DNA from: Labilithrix sp.
GTDB lineage: Bacteria; Myxococcota_A; Polyangia; Polyangiales; Polyangiaceae
DNA length: 64,000 bases
Assembly: GCA_019637155.1 (NCBI GenBank)
Contig: JAHBWE010000005.1
Coordinates: forward strand, 310,001-374,000
Direction of reading: 5' to 3'
Part shown: in pieces, positions 34,291 to 42,707 of the stretch
Position numbering within the stretch: the stretch's first letter is position 1
Layout of the letters: every line of letters starts with the position of its first letter
The notes under the pieces: generated by a model
Databases searched by the model: none
Seen by the model: only the letters and a program-made list of their open reading frames with translations
Told to the model about the DNA's origin: nothing
Translations under genes and position numbers: made by a program

Positions 34291-35424
34291 GTGTTCACCG
34301 TCCTCACGACCGGAAGGCAGGACTGGGGGATCCTCCGGAGCACGTGCCGTCACCTCCGCGCCGCCGGGACGCCCGCGCGGATCGTGGCGGGAGGAATGGC
34401 GCTCTCTTCCTTTCACGGCGCGAGCGCGCGCCTCATGGAGGAGGACGGCTTTCCTCCGGCGGCGCGGCTGCCGTGGATCGAGGACGGCCGGTCGATCCAC
34501 GAAGAGGCCGCCGTCGCTCTTCGTCTCGTCGGTGAAGAGCTCGCCGCGCATCCGCCGGCCGCGCTCCTCCTCGTCGGCGATCGCTTCGAGACGATCAGCG
34601 CCGCCGTCGCCGCGACGCTCCACCTCGTGCCCGTCGTGCACCTCCACGGCGGCGAGGAGACGGAGGGCGCGTTCGACAACGCGCTGCGCCACGCGATCAC
34701 GAAGCTCGCGCATCTCCACCTCGTCGCGCACCCACGGTACGCCGCGCGTGTGCTGGCGATGGGAGAGGACCCTGCCACCGTTCACGTCGTCGGGGCCCCC
34801 GGTCTCGACAACCTGAACCGCGACGACCTTCCGGATCGCGCCGCGCTCGAGGAGCGGCTCGGCATCACGCTCGAGCCGCCGGTCGTGATCGTGACCCTCC
34901 ACCCGACGACGCTCGGCGCGTCGGACCTCGAGCTGCGTTCTCTCCTCGAGGCGATGGACGCGACGCCCGCGACCTACGTGATCACGTTGCCGAACAACGA
35001 CCCCGGCGCGGCGGCGATCCGCTCTGCCTTGCGCGCGGCCGCCGAGAAGCCGCGCCGTGCCGCGGCCGAGGCCCTCGGCGAGCGCTTCTACTGGTCGCTC
35101 CTCCGCGAAGCCGACGCGATCCTCGGAAACAGCTCGAGCGCGATCATCGAGGCGCCTGCGGTCGCGCTCCCTGCCGTGAACGTCGGCACCCGGCAAGGCG
35201 GGCGCGTTCGTGCGCCGAACGTGCTCGATGCGCCGCCGGACGCCACCGCCGTCTGCGCCGCGCTCGCGCGCGCTCTCGATCCGGCATTCCGCGCCTCGAT
35301 CGCGGCGGCGAGCAAGGCCACCTTCGGCGACGGGCACGCCGCCGAGCGCATCGTCGACATCCTGCGCGCGTGGCGGCCTCCGCGGCCGCCGATCAAGCGT
35401 CACCGCCTCGAGGGTGCGTCTTGA
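34291..35424 (+). CDS. neuC: hydrolysing UDP/GDP-N-acetylhexosamine 2-epimerase (NeuC/LegG family)
   Basis: A 377-residue GT-B-fold epimerase that releases an N-acetyl-mannosamine-type hexose for NeuB. The start VLTTGRQDWGIL, the LLLVGDRFETISAA block, HLHGGEETEGAFDNALRHAITKL and the C-terminal GNSSSAIIEAPA segment are the family landmarks. In the legionaminic route LegG acts on a nucleotide-linked 2,4-diacetamido-2,4,6-trideoxyglucose. GTG start at 34291 is 4 nt after hisH. The stop overlaps the TTG start of the next gene (35421-35424). Confidence 0.9.
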   Translation: MFTVLTTGRQDWGILRSTCRHLRAAGTPARIVAGGMALSSFHGASARLMEEDGFPPAARLPWIEDGRSIHEEAAVALRLVGEELAAHPPAALLLVGDRFETISAAVAATLHLVPVVHLHGGEETEGAFDNALRHAITKLAHLHLVAHPRYAARVLAMGEDPATVHVVGAPGLDNLNRDDLPDRAALEERLGITLEPPVVIVTLHPTTLGASDLELRSLLEAMDATPATYVITLPNNDPGAAAIRSALRAAAEKPRRAAAEALGERFYWSLLREADAILGNSSSAIIEAPAVALPAVNVGTRQGGRVRAPNVLDAPPDATAVCAALARALDPAFRASIAAASKATFGDGHAAERIVDILRAWRPPRPPIKRHRLEGAS

Positions 35425-36062
35425 AGCGTGAGCTCGTCGTCGTCGGTGGGGGTGAGCACGCCCGCGTGGTCATCGAGGCCGCGCAGCTCTCCGGGCAGTG
35501 GAGCGTGGTGGGCTACACCGACGTCGCCGCCGTCGTCGAGACGAGCGAGCGTCTCGGCGTCCGCTGGCTGGGGGACGACGACGCGTACGTCGCCTCGGGC
35601 TCGGGGGCGGCGGTCGTGCTCGGGATCGGTCTGACGATCGGCCGCCCAGCGACCTCACGTCTGCGCGCGCTCGGGTGCTACCGCGACGCCACGCTCGCCG
35701 CGGTCATCCATCCGAGCGCGGTCGTCTCGCCGACGGCGACCATCGCGCCTGGAGCCGTGATCCTCGCACGCGCGGTCGTCAACTCCGGCGCGAGGATCGG
35801 CGCCCACGCGATCGTGAATACGGGGGCGATCGTGGAGCATGACGTGGCGGTCGGCGTCCACGTGCACCTCGGGCCCGGGGTCGTCATTGGAGGGGGAGCG
35901 GAGATCGGAGACCACGCGCAGGTCGCGCTGGGCGCGTGCGTCCGGGATCACGTCCGCGTCGGACGCGAGGCGGTCGTCGCGATGGGTACGGTCGTGGTGC
36001 GCGACGTCGCCGACGGAGAGCGCGTGGCCGGCGTCCCGGGGCGGCCGTTCAACGCCGGCTGA
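35421..36062 (+). CDS. neuD: NeuD/PglD-like sugar acyltransferase
   Basis: A 213-residue enzyme with an N-terminal Rossmann-like PglD_N domain (ELVVVGGGEHARVVIEAAQ) and a C-terminal left-handed beta-helix of hexapeptide repeats (IHPSAVVSPTATIAPGAVI, ending VAGVPGRPF). The catalytic His-bearing segment NTGAIVEHDV is present. In NeuD and LegH proteins it acetylates a sialic-type sugar or its 4-amino precursor. A second paralogue beside pglF may do the precursor step, leaving this one for a later N- or O-acetylation. TTG start at 35421 overlaps the neuC stop. Confidence 0.85.
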   Translation: MKRELVVVGGGEHARVVIEAAQLSGQWSVVGYTDVAAVVETSERLGVRWLGDDDAYVASGSGAAVVLGIGLTIGRPATSRLRALGCYRDATLAAVIHPSAVVSPTATIAPGAVILARAVVNSGARIGAHAIVNTGAIVEHDVAVGVHVHLGPGVVIGGGAEIGDHAQVALGACVRDHVRVGREAVVAMGTVVVRDVADGERVAGVPGRPFNAG

Positions 36063-36738
36063 GGAGCGCGTCGGCGACGAGGAGATCGAGCGGTCCGTCC
36101 ACGTCGACGCTGCGTTCGGGAGCCATGACGTACGCCGCCGTTTCGGGGCCGACGAACATGCGCTGCTCGCGGAACCAAGCGACGTCGAAGCCGTAGACCG
36201 CGCCGTTCGGGACGTACGCCTTCGGCAGCGCTTGCCGCTGTAGGCCGGTAGGGAGGTCCGGAAACAGCGGCACGAGACGATCGCCGTCGGCGAGCGTGTA
36301 CATCCAGTACGGCGACTTGCCCGGCTCGGTCACCGCGACGACGCTCGAGCGGCCGAGGCGGTCCATCAGCGCGAGCGCGCCGTCGATGTCGGCGCCGGTT
36401 CGCAGCGGCGAGGTCGCCTGGAGGAGGACGCCGATCTCGAATCCCCCCCCGACGGCGTCGAGCGCGTGGAGCACGACGGCGTCCATCTTCGCGCTGTCCG
36501 ATGCGAGCTCCGGCGGGCGGACGAAAGGAGCCTCCGCGCCGGCGGCGACGGCTGCCGCGCGGATCGCGTCGTCGTCCGTCGTGACGATCACGCGATCGAC
36601 GTGGCGCGAGGCGCGGGCGGCCGCGACCGACCACTCGACGAGCGGGCGGCCTCCGCACGAGGCCACGTTCTTTCCCGGGAGCCCCTTCGAACCTCCACGC
36701 CCGGCGACGATGGCGAGCACGCGGCGCTGATGCAGCAT
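36049..36738 (-). CDS. neuA: CMP-nonulosonate cytidylyltransferase (NeuA/LegF family)
   Basis: A 229-residue enzyme that activates the nonulosonic acid with CTP to its CMP form. The nucleotide-binding signature is AIVAGRGGSKGLPGKN (residues 9-24), followed by VIVTTDDDAIRA and LLQATSPLRTGADID. No C-terminal esterase domain is present, so it is the short LegF/PseF-like type. The gene is antisense to the surrounding run: its 3' end overlaps neuD by 14 nt and its start is 22 nt from the divergent wzx frame. ATG 36738 is chosen because the upstream in-frame extension is Arg-rich and not conserved in type. Confidence 0.92.
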   Translation of the reverse strand: MLHQRRVLAIVAGRGGSKGLPGKNVASCGGRPLVEWSVAAARASRHVDRVIVTTDDDAIRAAAVAAGAEAPFVRPPELASDSAKMDAVVLHALDAVGGGFEIGVLLQATSPLRTGADIDGALALMDRLGRSSVVAVTEPGKSPYWMYTLADGDRLVPLFPDLPTGLQRQALPKAYVPNGAVYGFDVAWFREQRMFVGPETAAYVMAPERSVDVDGPLDLLVADALLSRR

Positions 36739-36760
36739 TCGCGAACGTGCATAGCATCGG

Positions 36761-38104
36761 GTGGCGAGCTTGGCACGACGCCGGTTCGGGACTACCGTCC
36801 TCGGCCTCGCCGCCATGCACGCACGCGCGTCGCGACTTTCGGCCGTGCTCAGCGGCGCGTGGCGGCGCGCGCGAACCCTCGTCCGTTCGCACGCGGCGAT
36901 CTACCTCGCCGGAGCGCTCCTCTCGCGCATCGCGGGCGTCGCGCTCATCCCCCTCTACACGCGGCGGCTGACGCCGGACGACTACGGCGAATACTCGATC
37001 GCGACGGGGATGCTCCAGCTCCTGCCCACGTGCGCGTCGCTCGGGCTGACCGCAGGGCTCTCTCGCGTCTACTTCGGCACCGACGACCGCGCCGAAGGCG
37101 AGCGGAAGATGGGCGCCGTCGCGCGCGGGATGATGGTCGTCGTCCTCGTGCTCCTCGGCGCTCTGGCTGTCGCGATCCACCTCGGCGTCGATTCGTCGCT
37201 CTTCGGTGTCACGCGCCGGCATCTCCTGCTCGTCGTCGCGGCCGGCGTTCCGGCGGCGTTCGCGATGGTGCCCGACCTCTACTACCGCGCCGTGCAACGG
37301 CCGGTCCCGGCGGTGCTCCTCCAGCTCTTCGGGTTCGTCCTCTCGACGTCGTCGGGGCTCCTCCTCGTCCTCGGGTTACGCCGCGCGCTCGACGGCGCGC
37401 TCGAGTCGGTCGTCCTCTCTCAAGCGGCCCTCGGCGTCTTCGCCGTCCTCTTCGTGCTCTTGCGGCTCCCCGCGCGGGACGTCATCGGGGAGACCCGTGC
37501 GGCGCTCGCGTTCTCGATCATGTTCGTTCCCCACTTCGTGGCGGGGTGGCTGCAAGTCACGGCCGACCGGTGGGTCCTGACCGCGTACGGCGCGGGCGCG
37601 GAGCTCGGTAAGTACTACCTCGCGGTCCAGATCCTCTCGCCGATCCCGATGGTCATCACCTCGTGGAACAGCGCCGAGGCGGCACGGTACGGTGAGCTCT
37701 ATCGAGAAGAGGGGCCCGAAGCGGCGTATCGGTCGATCGGCAGGCTGACACGCCAGTACCTCCTCGCGGCCACACTGCCCGGGCTCGCGATCCTCGCCGG
37801 CGCGCCGCTCTTGCCGCTTCTCGTCGGACCGAAGTTCCTCGGTGCGCTCGCGCTGCTTCCGTTCATGGGGCTCGGCTACATCCTCGACTCTCTCTACTAC
37901 CCGGCCACGAACTACATCTTCTACGTCGGCCGCACCGGGCTCATTCCCATCGTCACGACCGTCACGGCCGTCCTCGGGACGGGCCTCTCGATCCTGCTGT
38001 TGCCGCGCTTCGGGCTCGCCGGGCTCGTTGCGGCGCGCGTGTTCAGCGCGGCGCTGCGGAGCGGCGCGATGCTGGTCGCGGCCAGGATTGCCCGACCACG
38101 GTGA
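36761..38104 (+). CDS. wzx: Wzx-type oligosaccharide flippase
   Basis: A 447-residue protein with about 12 hydrophobic helices, of the MOP/polysaccharide transporter fold. The N-terminal signature after a basic tail is YLAGALLSRIAGVALIPLYTRRLTPDDYGEYS, exactly the TM1-TM2 pattern of Wzx proteins, and TM helices continue to the end. It should flip lipid-linked repeat units from the cytosol to the periplasm. The start is uncertain: GTG 36761 is the longest, ATG 36815 is a good alternative and would leave 76 nt to the divergent neuA. Confidence 0.85.
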   Translation: MASLARRRFGTTVLGLAAMHARASRLSAVLSGAWRRARTLVRSHAAIYLAGALLSRIAGVALIPLYTRRLTPDDYGEYSIATGMLQLLPTCASLGLTAGLSRVYFGTDDRAEGERKMGAVARGMMVVVLVLLGALAVAIHLGVDSSLFGVTRRHLLLVVAAGVPAAFAMVPDLYYRAVQRPVPAVLLQLFGFVLSTSSGLLLVLGLRRALDGALESVVLSQAALGVFAVLFVLLRLPARDVIGETRAALAFSIMFVPHFVAGWLQVTADRWVLTAYGAGAELGKYYLAVQILSPIPMVITSWNSAEAARYGELYREEGPEAAYRSIGRLTRQYLLAATLPGLAILAGAPLLPLLVGPKFLGALALLPFMGLGYILDSLYYPATNYIFYVGRTGLIPIVTTVTAVLGTGLSILLLPRFGLAGLVAARVFSAALRSGAMLVAARIARPR

Positions 38105-38122
38105 CGCTGCTAAGCATCCGTC

Positions 38123-39103
38123 GTGCGCGAGTCGCTCCTCGAGATCCTGGCTGCGCCGACGACCGGCGCTCGCCTCGAGCTGAAGGTCACGCGGCACACG
38201 GGCGACGTCATCGACGAGGGCGAGCTCGTCGCCACCGACACCGGCGCGGTGTATCCGATCGTCGACGGCATTCCTCGCTTCGTCCCGAAGACGGGCTACA
38301 CCGACACGTTCGGCAAGCAGTGGAACCTGTTTCGCACGACGCAGCTCGACAGCGCGACGGGGGCCGCCTACTCGGAGAAGCGCTTCACGACCGAGACCGG
38401 GTGGTCGCGTGACGATCTCGACGGCAAGCTGGTCCTCGACGCAGGCTGCGGCGCAGGGCGCTTCGCCGAAATCGCGGCGCGCTACGGCGGGCGGGTCGTC
38501 GGGCTCGACATGTCGTCGGCGGTCGACGCCGCGAAGGAGACGCTCGCGGCCTACCCGCGCGCGGAGCTCGTCCAGGCGAGCTTGCTCGAGCCGCCGTTCA
38601 AGCCCGGGGCGTTCGACTTCGCGTATTCGATCGGCGTGCTCCAGCACACGCCGGATCCGGAAGGCGGACTCTCGACCGTCGTCGGATGCGTCCGTCCAGG
38701 AGGCCGCTTCGCGTTCTCGATCTACGCGCGCCGCCCGTGGACGAAGCTGAACGCGAAGTATCTCATCCGGCCGCTGACGCGCCGGCTCCCGTCGGACCTC
38801 CTCCTCGATGGAATCAAGGCGGTCATGCCCGTCGTCTTCCCCGTCGCCGATCGCGTGTTCCGCATCCGCGGGCTCGGCCGCCTCGCGCAGTTCGTCGTAC
38901 CGGTCGCCGTTTACGTCGACGAGAAGGGGTTCACGGAGGAGCAGCGCTACAACGAGGCCATCCTCGATACGTTCGACATGCTCTCCCCGCGCTTCGACTC
39001 GCCGATGACGTGGCAGGAAGCGGAGCGCGTCCTGCGGGGCGCCAACGTCACGAGCTTCCGCTTCCGCTCACGCGTGCCGCTCGTCATCAACGGCGTGCAC
39101 TGA
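38123..39103 (+). CDS. class I methyltransferase with Trm112-like N-terminal domain
   Basis: A 326-residue protein. Residues 1-60 resemble a Trm112/UPF0434 zinc-binding-like domain without its cysteines (LLEILAAPTTG, ATDTGAVYPIVDGIPRFVP). The methyltransferase domain follows with motif I VLDAGCGAGRFAEIAARYGG and motif SIGVLQHTPDPEGGL. The C-terminal 100 residues are hydrophobic-aromatic. Such enzymes are common in glycan clusters and methylate a sugar or lipid-linked intermediate; the acceptor is unknown. GTG start at 38123, 18 nt after wzx, suggests cotranscription. Confidence 0.8.
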   Translation: MRESLLEILAAPTTGARLELKVTRHTGDVIDEGELVATDTGAVYPIVDGIPRFVPKTGYTDTFGKQWNLFRTTQLDSATGAAYSEKRFTTETGWSRDDLDGKLVLDAGCGAGRFAEIAARYGGRVVGLDMSSAVDAAKETLAAYPRAELVQASLLEPPFKPGAFDFAYSIGVLQHTPDPEGGLSTVVGCVRPGGRFAFSIYARRPWTKLNAKYLIRPLTRRLPSDLLLDGIKAVMPVVFPVADRVFRIRGLGRLAQFVVPVAVYVDEKGFTEEQRYNEAILDTFDMLSPRFDSPMTWQEAERVLRGANVTSFRFRSRVPLVINGVH

Positions 39104-39110
39104 GGTCGCT

Positions 39111-40457
39111 TCACGCAGCGCGCCGACCGCGGCGACGCGCGAGCTCGACGAGCGCCGGGTTCGCGGTGGTTCGTGCGCGGGCCGGCGCGGCGACGCGATC
39201 GGCGATGCCGCTCAGGAGACACCCGTAGAACGGAAGGAACGGCACGCGGTAGCGCGCGAGGCTGCCGAAGTTGAAGGTCACGAGCCCGACGAACGCGCAG
39301 CCGATGAGCGTCACGACGAAGCACATCAGGAGGAACGGCGAGCGCTGCACGTGCGCGATGACGCCGCGGAAGCCATGGACCTTCACCGCTCTCAGGAGGA
39401 GATAGGTGATGAAGGTCATCTCGACCGCGCTCACGAGCGCGGACACGTTGTGGACGTCGAAGAGCTGCGGACGGAGGAGTGCGTTGAAGAGCCCGATCGG
39501 AATGCGGAGGAGCTGCCCGCCAAAGGACTGCGGTACCTCGCCATCGTCCATCGCGAACGTTGATGTGCCGCCGGCGGTCGTCCACGCACGCTGCTGGGTG
39601 GCGACCGTCTCCCCGAGGTTCGCGACGCCGAGGGACGGGATCAGGCGCGTCAGGGCCAGCATGCCCACCGCGAGCGCGAGCACGCCGAGGAGCACGTACG
39701 CGGGTCGCAGCCGCGCCGCCTTTTCACCGACGCCGCCGCCGCGCTCGGCGACGTAGTGCACCGCGAAGCCGACGAAGAGCGGCGCGAGCGCCGGAGCCCG
39801 AAACAGGTAGAGCAGCGTGAAACCGACCGGCGCTGAGAGCACGAGCAGGAGCCAGCGTCTCTGAAAGAAGCCGCGCCACGCCGTAAGCAGCGCGCCGATC
39901 CCCATGAGCGCGAACGCCTCCTTGTTGAAGGTCGCGGTCCAGAAGGCGACCGACGGAAAGATGACGGTCGCGAGGAAGATTCGCTGCCAAGGGATCTCGC
40001 GCGCGGCCGCCCGACACGCGGCGAAGATCGCGGTCGCGCCGAGGAACGAGAGACCCGCGACGAAGACGTTCGCGGCGTACGTCGAGCCGCGAAAGACGTA
40101 GACGATGATCGTCGCGATCGCGTGCATCGAGGACGTGTTTCGACCGCCGCCTCCGTAGACGACCTCGTCGAACATGCTCGGTCTCTGGAAGAGGAGGGCT
40201 AGCACCTCGGGCGCGACGAAGGAGAAGTTGACGTCCAGGAGCGTCGAGATCTGGACGCCGGTCGACAGGTACAAGAGGGCGTCGCCGCCGCTGTAGATGA
40301 CGCGCGTGTAGAGCATCTGCGCTGCCGACGCGACGAGGTACTCGACGAACGCGAGCCAGATCCAGCGACGCATGCTTCGCTCGAAGCGCGCGGCGACGAA
40401 CGCGACGAGCCCCGTGAGGAGCAGTATCGCGATCAACGTCATCCCCGCTTCGAGCAC
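39111..40457 (-). CDS. multi-pass membrane protein, EpsG/Wzy-like polymerase candidate
   Basis: A 448-residue protein with about 10-12 transmembrane helices and a large loop near residues 85-130. Segments such as FWTATFNKEAFALMGIGALL and FRAPALAPLFVGFAVHY, and a C-terminal RYRVPFLPFYGCLLSGI, resemble EpsG/O-antigen polymerase-like proteins in which an Arg-rich periplasmic loop binds the glycan. Wzy proteins are so divergent that this is only a candidate. It is the last gene of the minus operon that runs from 47.2 kb, and it lies 15 nt after a GT4 gene. The other candidate polymerase is encoded at 17.9 kb. Confidence 0.65.
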   Translation of the reverse strand: MLEAGMTLIAILLLTGLVAFVAARFERSMRRWIWLAFVEYLVASAAQMLYTRVIYSGGDALLYLSTGVQISTLLDVNFSFVAPEVLALLFQRPSMFDEVVYGGGGRNTSSMHAIATIIVYVFRGSTYAANVFVAGLSFLGATAIFAACRAAAREIPWQRIFLATVIFPSVAFWTATFNKEAFALMGIGALLTAWRGFFQRRWLLLVLSAPVGFTLLYLFRAPALAPLFVGFAVHYVAERGGGVGEKAARLRPAYVLLGVLALAVGMLALTRLIPSLGVANLGETVATQQRAWTTAGGTSTFAMDDGEVPQSFGGQLLRIPIGLFNALLRPQLFDVHNVSALVSAVEMTFITYLLLRAVKVHGFRGVIAHVQRSPFLLMCFVVTLIGCAFVGLVTFNFGSLARYRVPFLPFYGCLLSGIADRVAAPARARTTANPALVELARRRGRRAA

Positions 40458-40472
40458 GTCGTCCTCGCTCGG

Positions 40473-41633
40473 CTAGGCCTCGAGCGTCGTTCGCACGGCC
40501 CGCGCGAAGAGCTTCGAGACGACCTCGGCGGAGTAGCGTTCCTCGATCGTCCGCCGCGCGGCGGCGCCCATCGCGCGGCGAAGCTCCGGCGACGTCGCGA
40601 GGCGCTCGAGCGCCGCGACCCACTCGTCCGGCGTCGATGCGAGGATGCCGTTGTCGCCCGCGCCGAGGAGATCGCTGTTCATGCCGACCGGTGACGCGAC
40701 GACGGGGCGGCCCGTCGCCATGAACTGCAGCGCCTTGAGCCCGCACTTGCCGCGAGCGAATTCGTCGTCGGGGAGGGGCATGATCCCGACGTGCCCGTCG
40801 CCGACCGCCTCCGCCTCCCCGTGCTCGGACCACGGCACGAACACGTTCTCGGCGCCGGCGATCGGGCGATCGGGCGGGCGGTTGCAGATCACCTTCACGA
40901 CGATCGGACGCCGGGCAGCGAGGCGCTCGAGCGCTTCGCGAGCGTGCTCGAAGTGCGCCAGCGTATGGAGCGAGCCGCTCCAGACGACGACGAAGCGAGG
41001 GTCGGAAGACTCCGGGATGATCGGATAACGCTCCAGCTCGATGCTCGTAGGAACGACGAAGACGTTGCCGTTGCGGCGTCGCGCGTACGCCGCGAGGTAC
41101 TCGTTGCCGGCGAGCACCCCGCTCGCGAGGCGGCAGATGGTCGCCGTCTTGCCGTAGAAGTGGAGGCGAGAGAAGACGCCGTTCGCCTTCGAGGCCGCGC
41201 TCTGGTGCGCGCTGAGCCAGATCGCGTCGTCGATGTCGTAGAACATCGGGACGCCTTCCAGGCCGAGGAGGCGCTCGTAGACGGCGGGCCCGAGGAGGGC
41301 GGCCTCGCGGACGACGACGGCCGCGTCATAGCTCCGCGCGCGCACGACGGGCGCGAGCCGCCGTACGAAGTCATAGACGACCCACGCCGCCTTCTCGGCG
41401 CGCCGGCCGTTCTGGTAGAGCAGCTCCGTCAGGCGGGGCGACTCGAACGGGGCGAAGTCGAGATCGATGCCCTCGTGGTGCGCGAGGCGTGGGGCCCATT
41501 GCTCGAGCCGGAAGCGCTGGTTGGGCGCGATCCCTCTTGCCTTCGACGCGAGGACGAGGAGCCGCAGCCGCCGGGGCTCGGCGCTCCTCGCCGGTGCGGG
41601 GATGTCCTTGCTCAGAAGAGACGCTTGGACCAC
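40473..41633 (-). CDS. GT4 family glycosyltransferase
   Basis: A GT-B enzyme of about 386 residues. Landmarks are RLLVLASKARGIAPNQRF at the N-terminus, the VPMFYDIDDAIWLS segment, the VVVWSGSLHTLAHF hinge and the donor-site region FARGKCGLKALQFMATGRPVVAS typical of GT4. No ATG precedes the conserved start in the possible region; GTG at 41633 (22-nt overlap with the epimerase gene) is preferred, with CTG 41615 (4-nt overlap) as an alternative. Donor and acceptor unknown. Confidence 0.78.
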   Translation of the reverse strand: MVQASLLSKDIPAPARSAEPRRLRLLVLASKARGIAPNQRFRLEQWAPRLAHHEGIDLDFAPFESPRLTELLYQNGRRAEKAAWVVYDFVRRLAPVVRARSYDAAVVVREAALLGPAVYERLLGLEGVPMFYDIDDAIWLSAHQSAASKANGVFSRLHFYGKTATICRLASGVLAGNEYLAAYARRRNGNVFVVPTSIELERYPIIPESSDPRFVVVWSGSLHTLAHFEHAREALERLAARRPIVVKVICNRPPDRPIAGAENVFVPWSEHGEAEAVGDGHVGIMPLPDDEFARGKCGLKALQFMATGRPVVASPVGMNSDLLGAGDNGILASTPDEWVAALERLATSPELRRAMGAAARRTIEERYSAEVVSKLFARAVRTTLEA

Positions 41634-42622
41634 GTGTCCGGGGTCTTCTCGTTGATGATCTCGAGATCGAGGTGGTACTTGAACGGTCGCGGACCGCGCG
41701 TCCGGATGTAGTCGATCATCTGCCGAAGGCCGTCCTCGAGCTTCACGCGTGGCTTGTAGTCGAGGAGGCGGCGCGCCTTGTCCGCCGAGCAGTTCGCGAG
41801 GTAAACCTCCTGCGGGCGCCCGCGCGTGTAAGAGCTCTCCAGCTTGAAGCCGATGAGCTTCGCGGTGATCTCGGCGAGCTCGTTGATGGTGACGAACTCG
41901 TCGTCTGGGCCGATGTTGATGATCTCGCCGACGCAACGGTCGTCGAGCGCCATCTGCTTGAGCGGCGCGACGTCATCCGAAATGAAGCTGAAGCAGCGGC
42001 GCTGGTTGCCGTCGCCGTAGATGTACGGTTGCCGCCCCTGGAGCATCATGTTGATGAAGATGCTCGCGACGTTCCGATACGGGTCATCGTACTTCTGTCG
42101 GGGCCCCACGATGTTGTGCGGCACCGCGATGACCCACTGCATCCCGTGAACCTCCGCGAGGTTCTGGAGGATGAGCTCCGACGTGTACTTGCCGATGCCG
42201 TACGGATCTTGCGGCTTCGGCGTCATGTCCTCGGTGAATGGGACCTTGTTCGTTCCGTAGCGCGCCATGGACGAGCACATCACGAACCGCTTCACCTTGT
42301 TCGCGATCGCGGCGGTGATCATGCCCGTCGACGCCGTCACGATGTTCTGCGTGATCATGTGCGGCGAGAAGACGGAGAGCCCTTCGTAGGCCGTCGCTGC
42401 GCAGTGGTAGACGAGGTCTACGCCGCGCATGTGGTCCTTCAGCTTGCCGAAGTCGTTGCAGTCGTACTGATAGAACTCGACGCCGCTCGGGACGTTGTCC
42501 AGGTATCCGCCGATCATGTTGTCGACGCCGACGACCTCGTGACCGTCCGCGAGGAACGCATCCGCGAGGTGGCTCCCGAGGAAGCCCGCGACACCGGAGA
42601 TGAAAACGCGCTGTTTCGCCAT
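41612..42622 (-). CDS. NAD-dependent sugar epimerase/dehydratase (extended SDR)
   Basis: A 336-residue extended short-chain dehydrogenase. The NAD loop GVAGFLGSHLADAFL (residues 10-24), the catalytic YGIGK (YxxxK, near residue 148) and the substrate segment VPHNIVGPRQKYDDPYRNVAS are clear. It resembles UDP-sugar 4-epimerases and UDP-glucuronate decarboxylases of LPS loci (WbpP/ArnA-type). It probably interconverts a nucleotide sugar for the repeat unit; the exact substrate cannot be read. Between it and the upstream glycosyltransferase gene is an 85-nt gap, so it may have its own ribosome loading or promoter. Confidence 0.85.
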   Translation of the reverse strand: MAKQRVFISGVAGFLGSHLADAFLADGHEVVGVDNMIGGYLDNVPSGVEFYQYDCNDFGKLKDHMRGVDLVYHCAATAYEGLSVFSPHMITQNIVTASTGMITAAIANKVKRFVMCSSMARYGTNKVPFTEDMTPKPQDPYGIGKYTSELILQNLAEVHGMQWVIAVPHNIVGPRQKYDDPYRNVASIFINMMLQGRQPYIYGDGNQRRCFSFISDDVAPLKQMALDDRCVGEIINIGPDDEFVTINELAEITAKLIGFKLESSYTRGRPQEVYLANCSADKARRLLDYKPRVKLEDGLRQMIDYIRTRGPRPFKYHLDLEIINEKTPDTWSKRLF

Positions 42623-42707
42623 GGAGCTTCTCTCGATACCGTTCGTAGCCCAGCCGGGGCGCGGTGTTCACGAACGCAGCCTTTTTAGCCGTGCGCCGGG
42701 CCGATGG

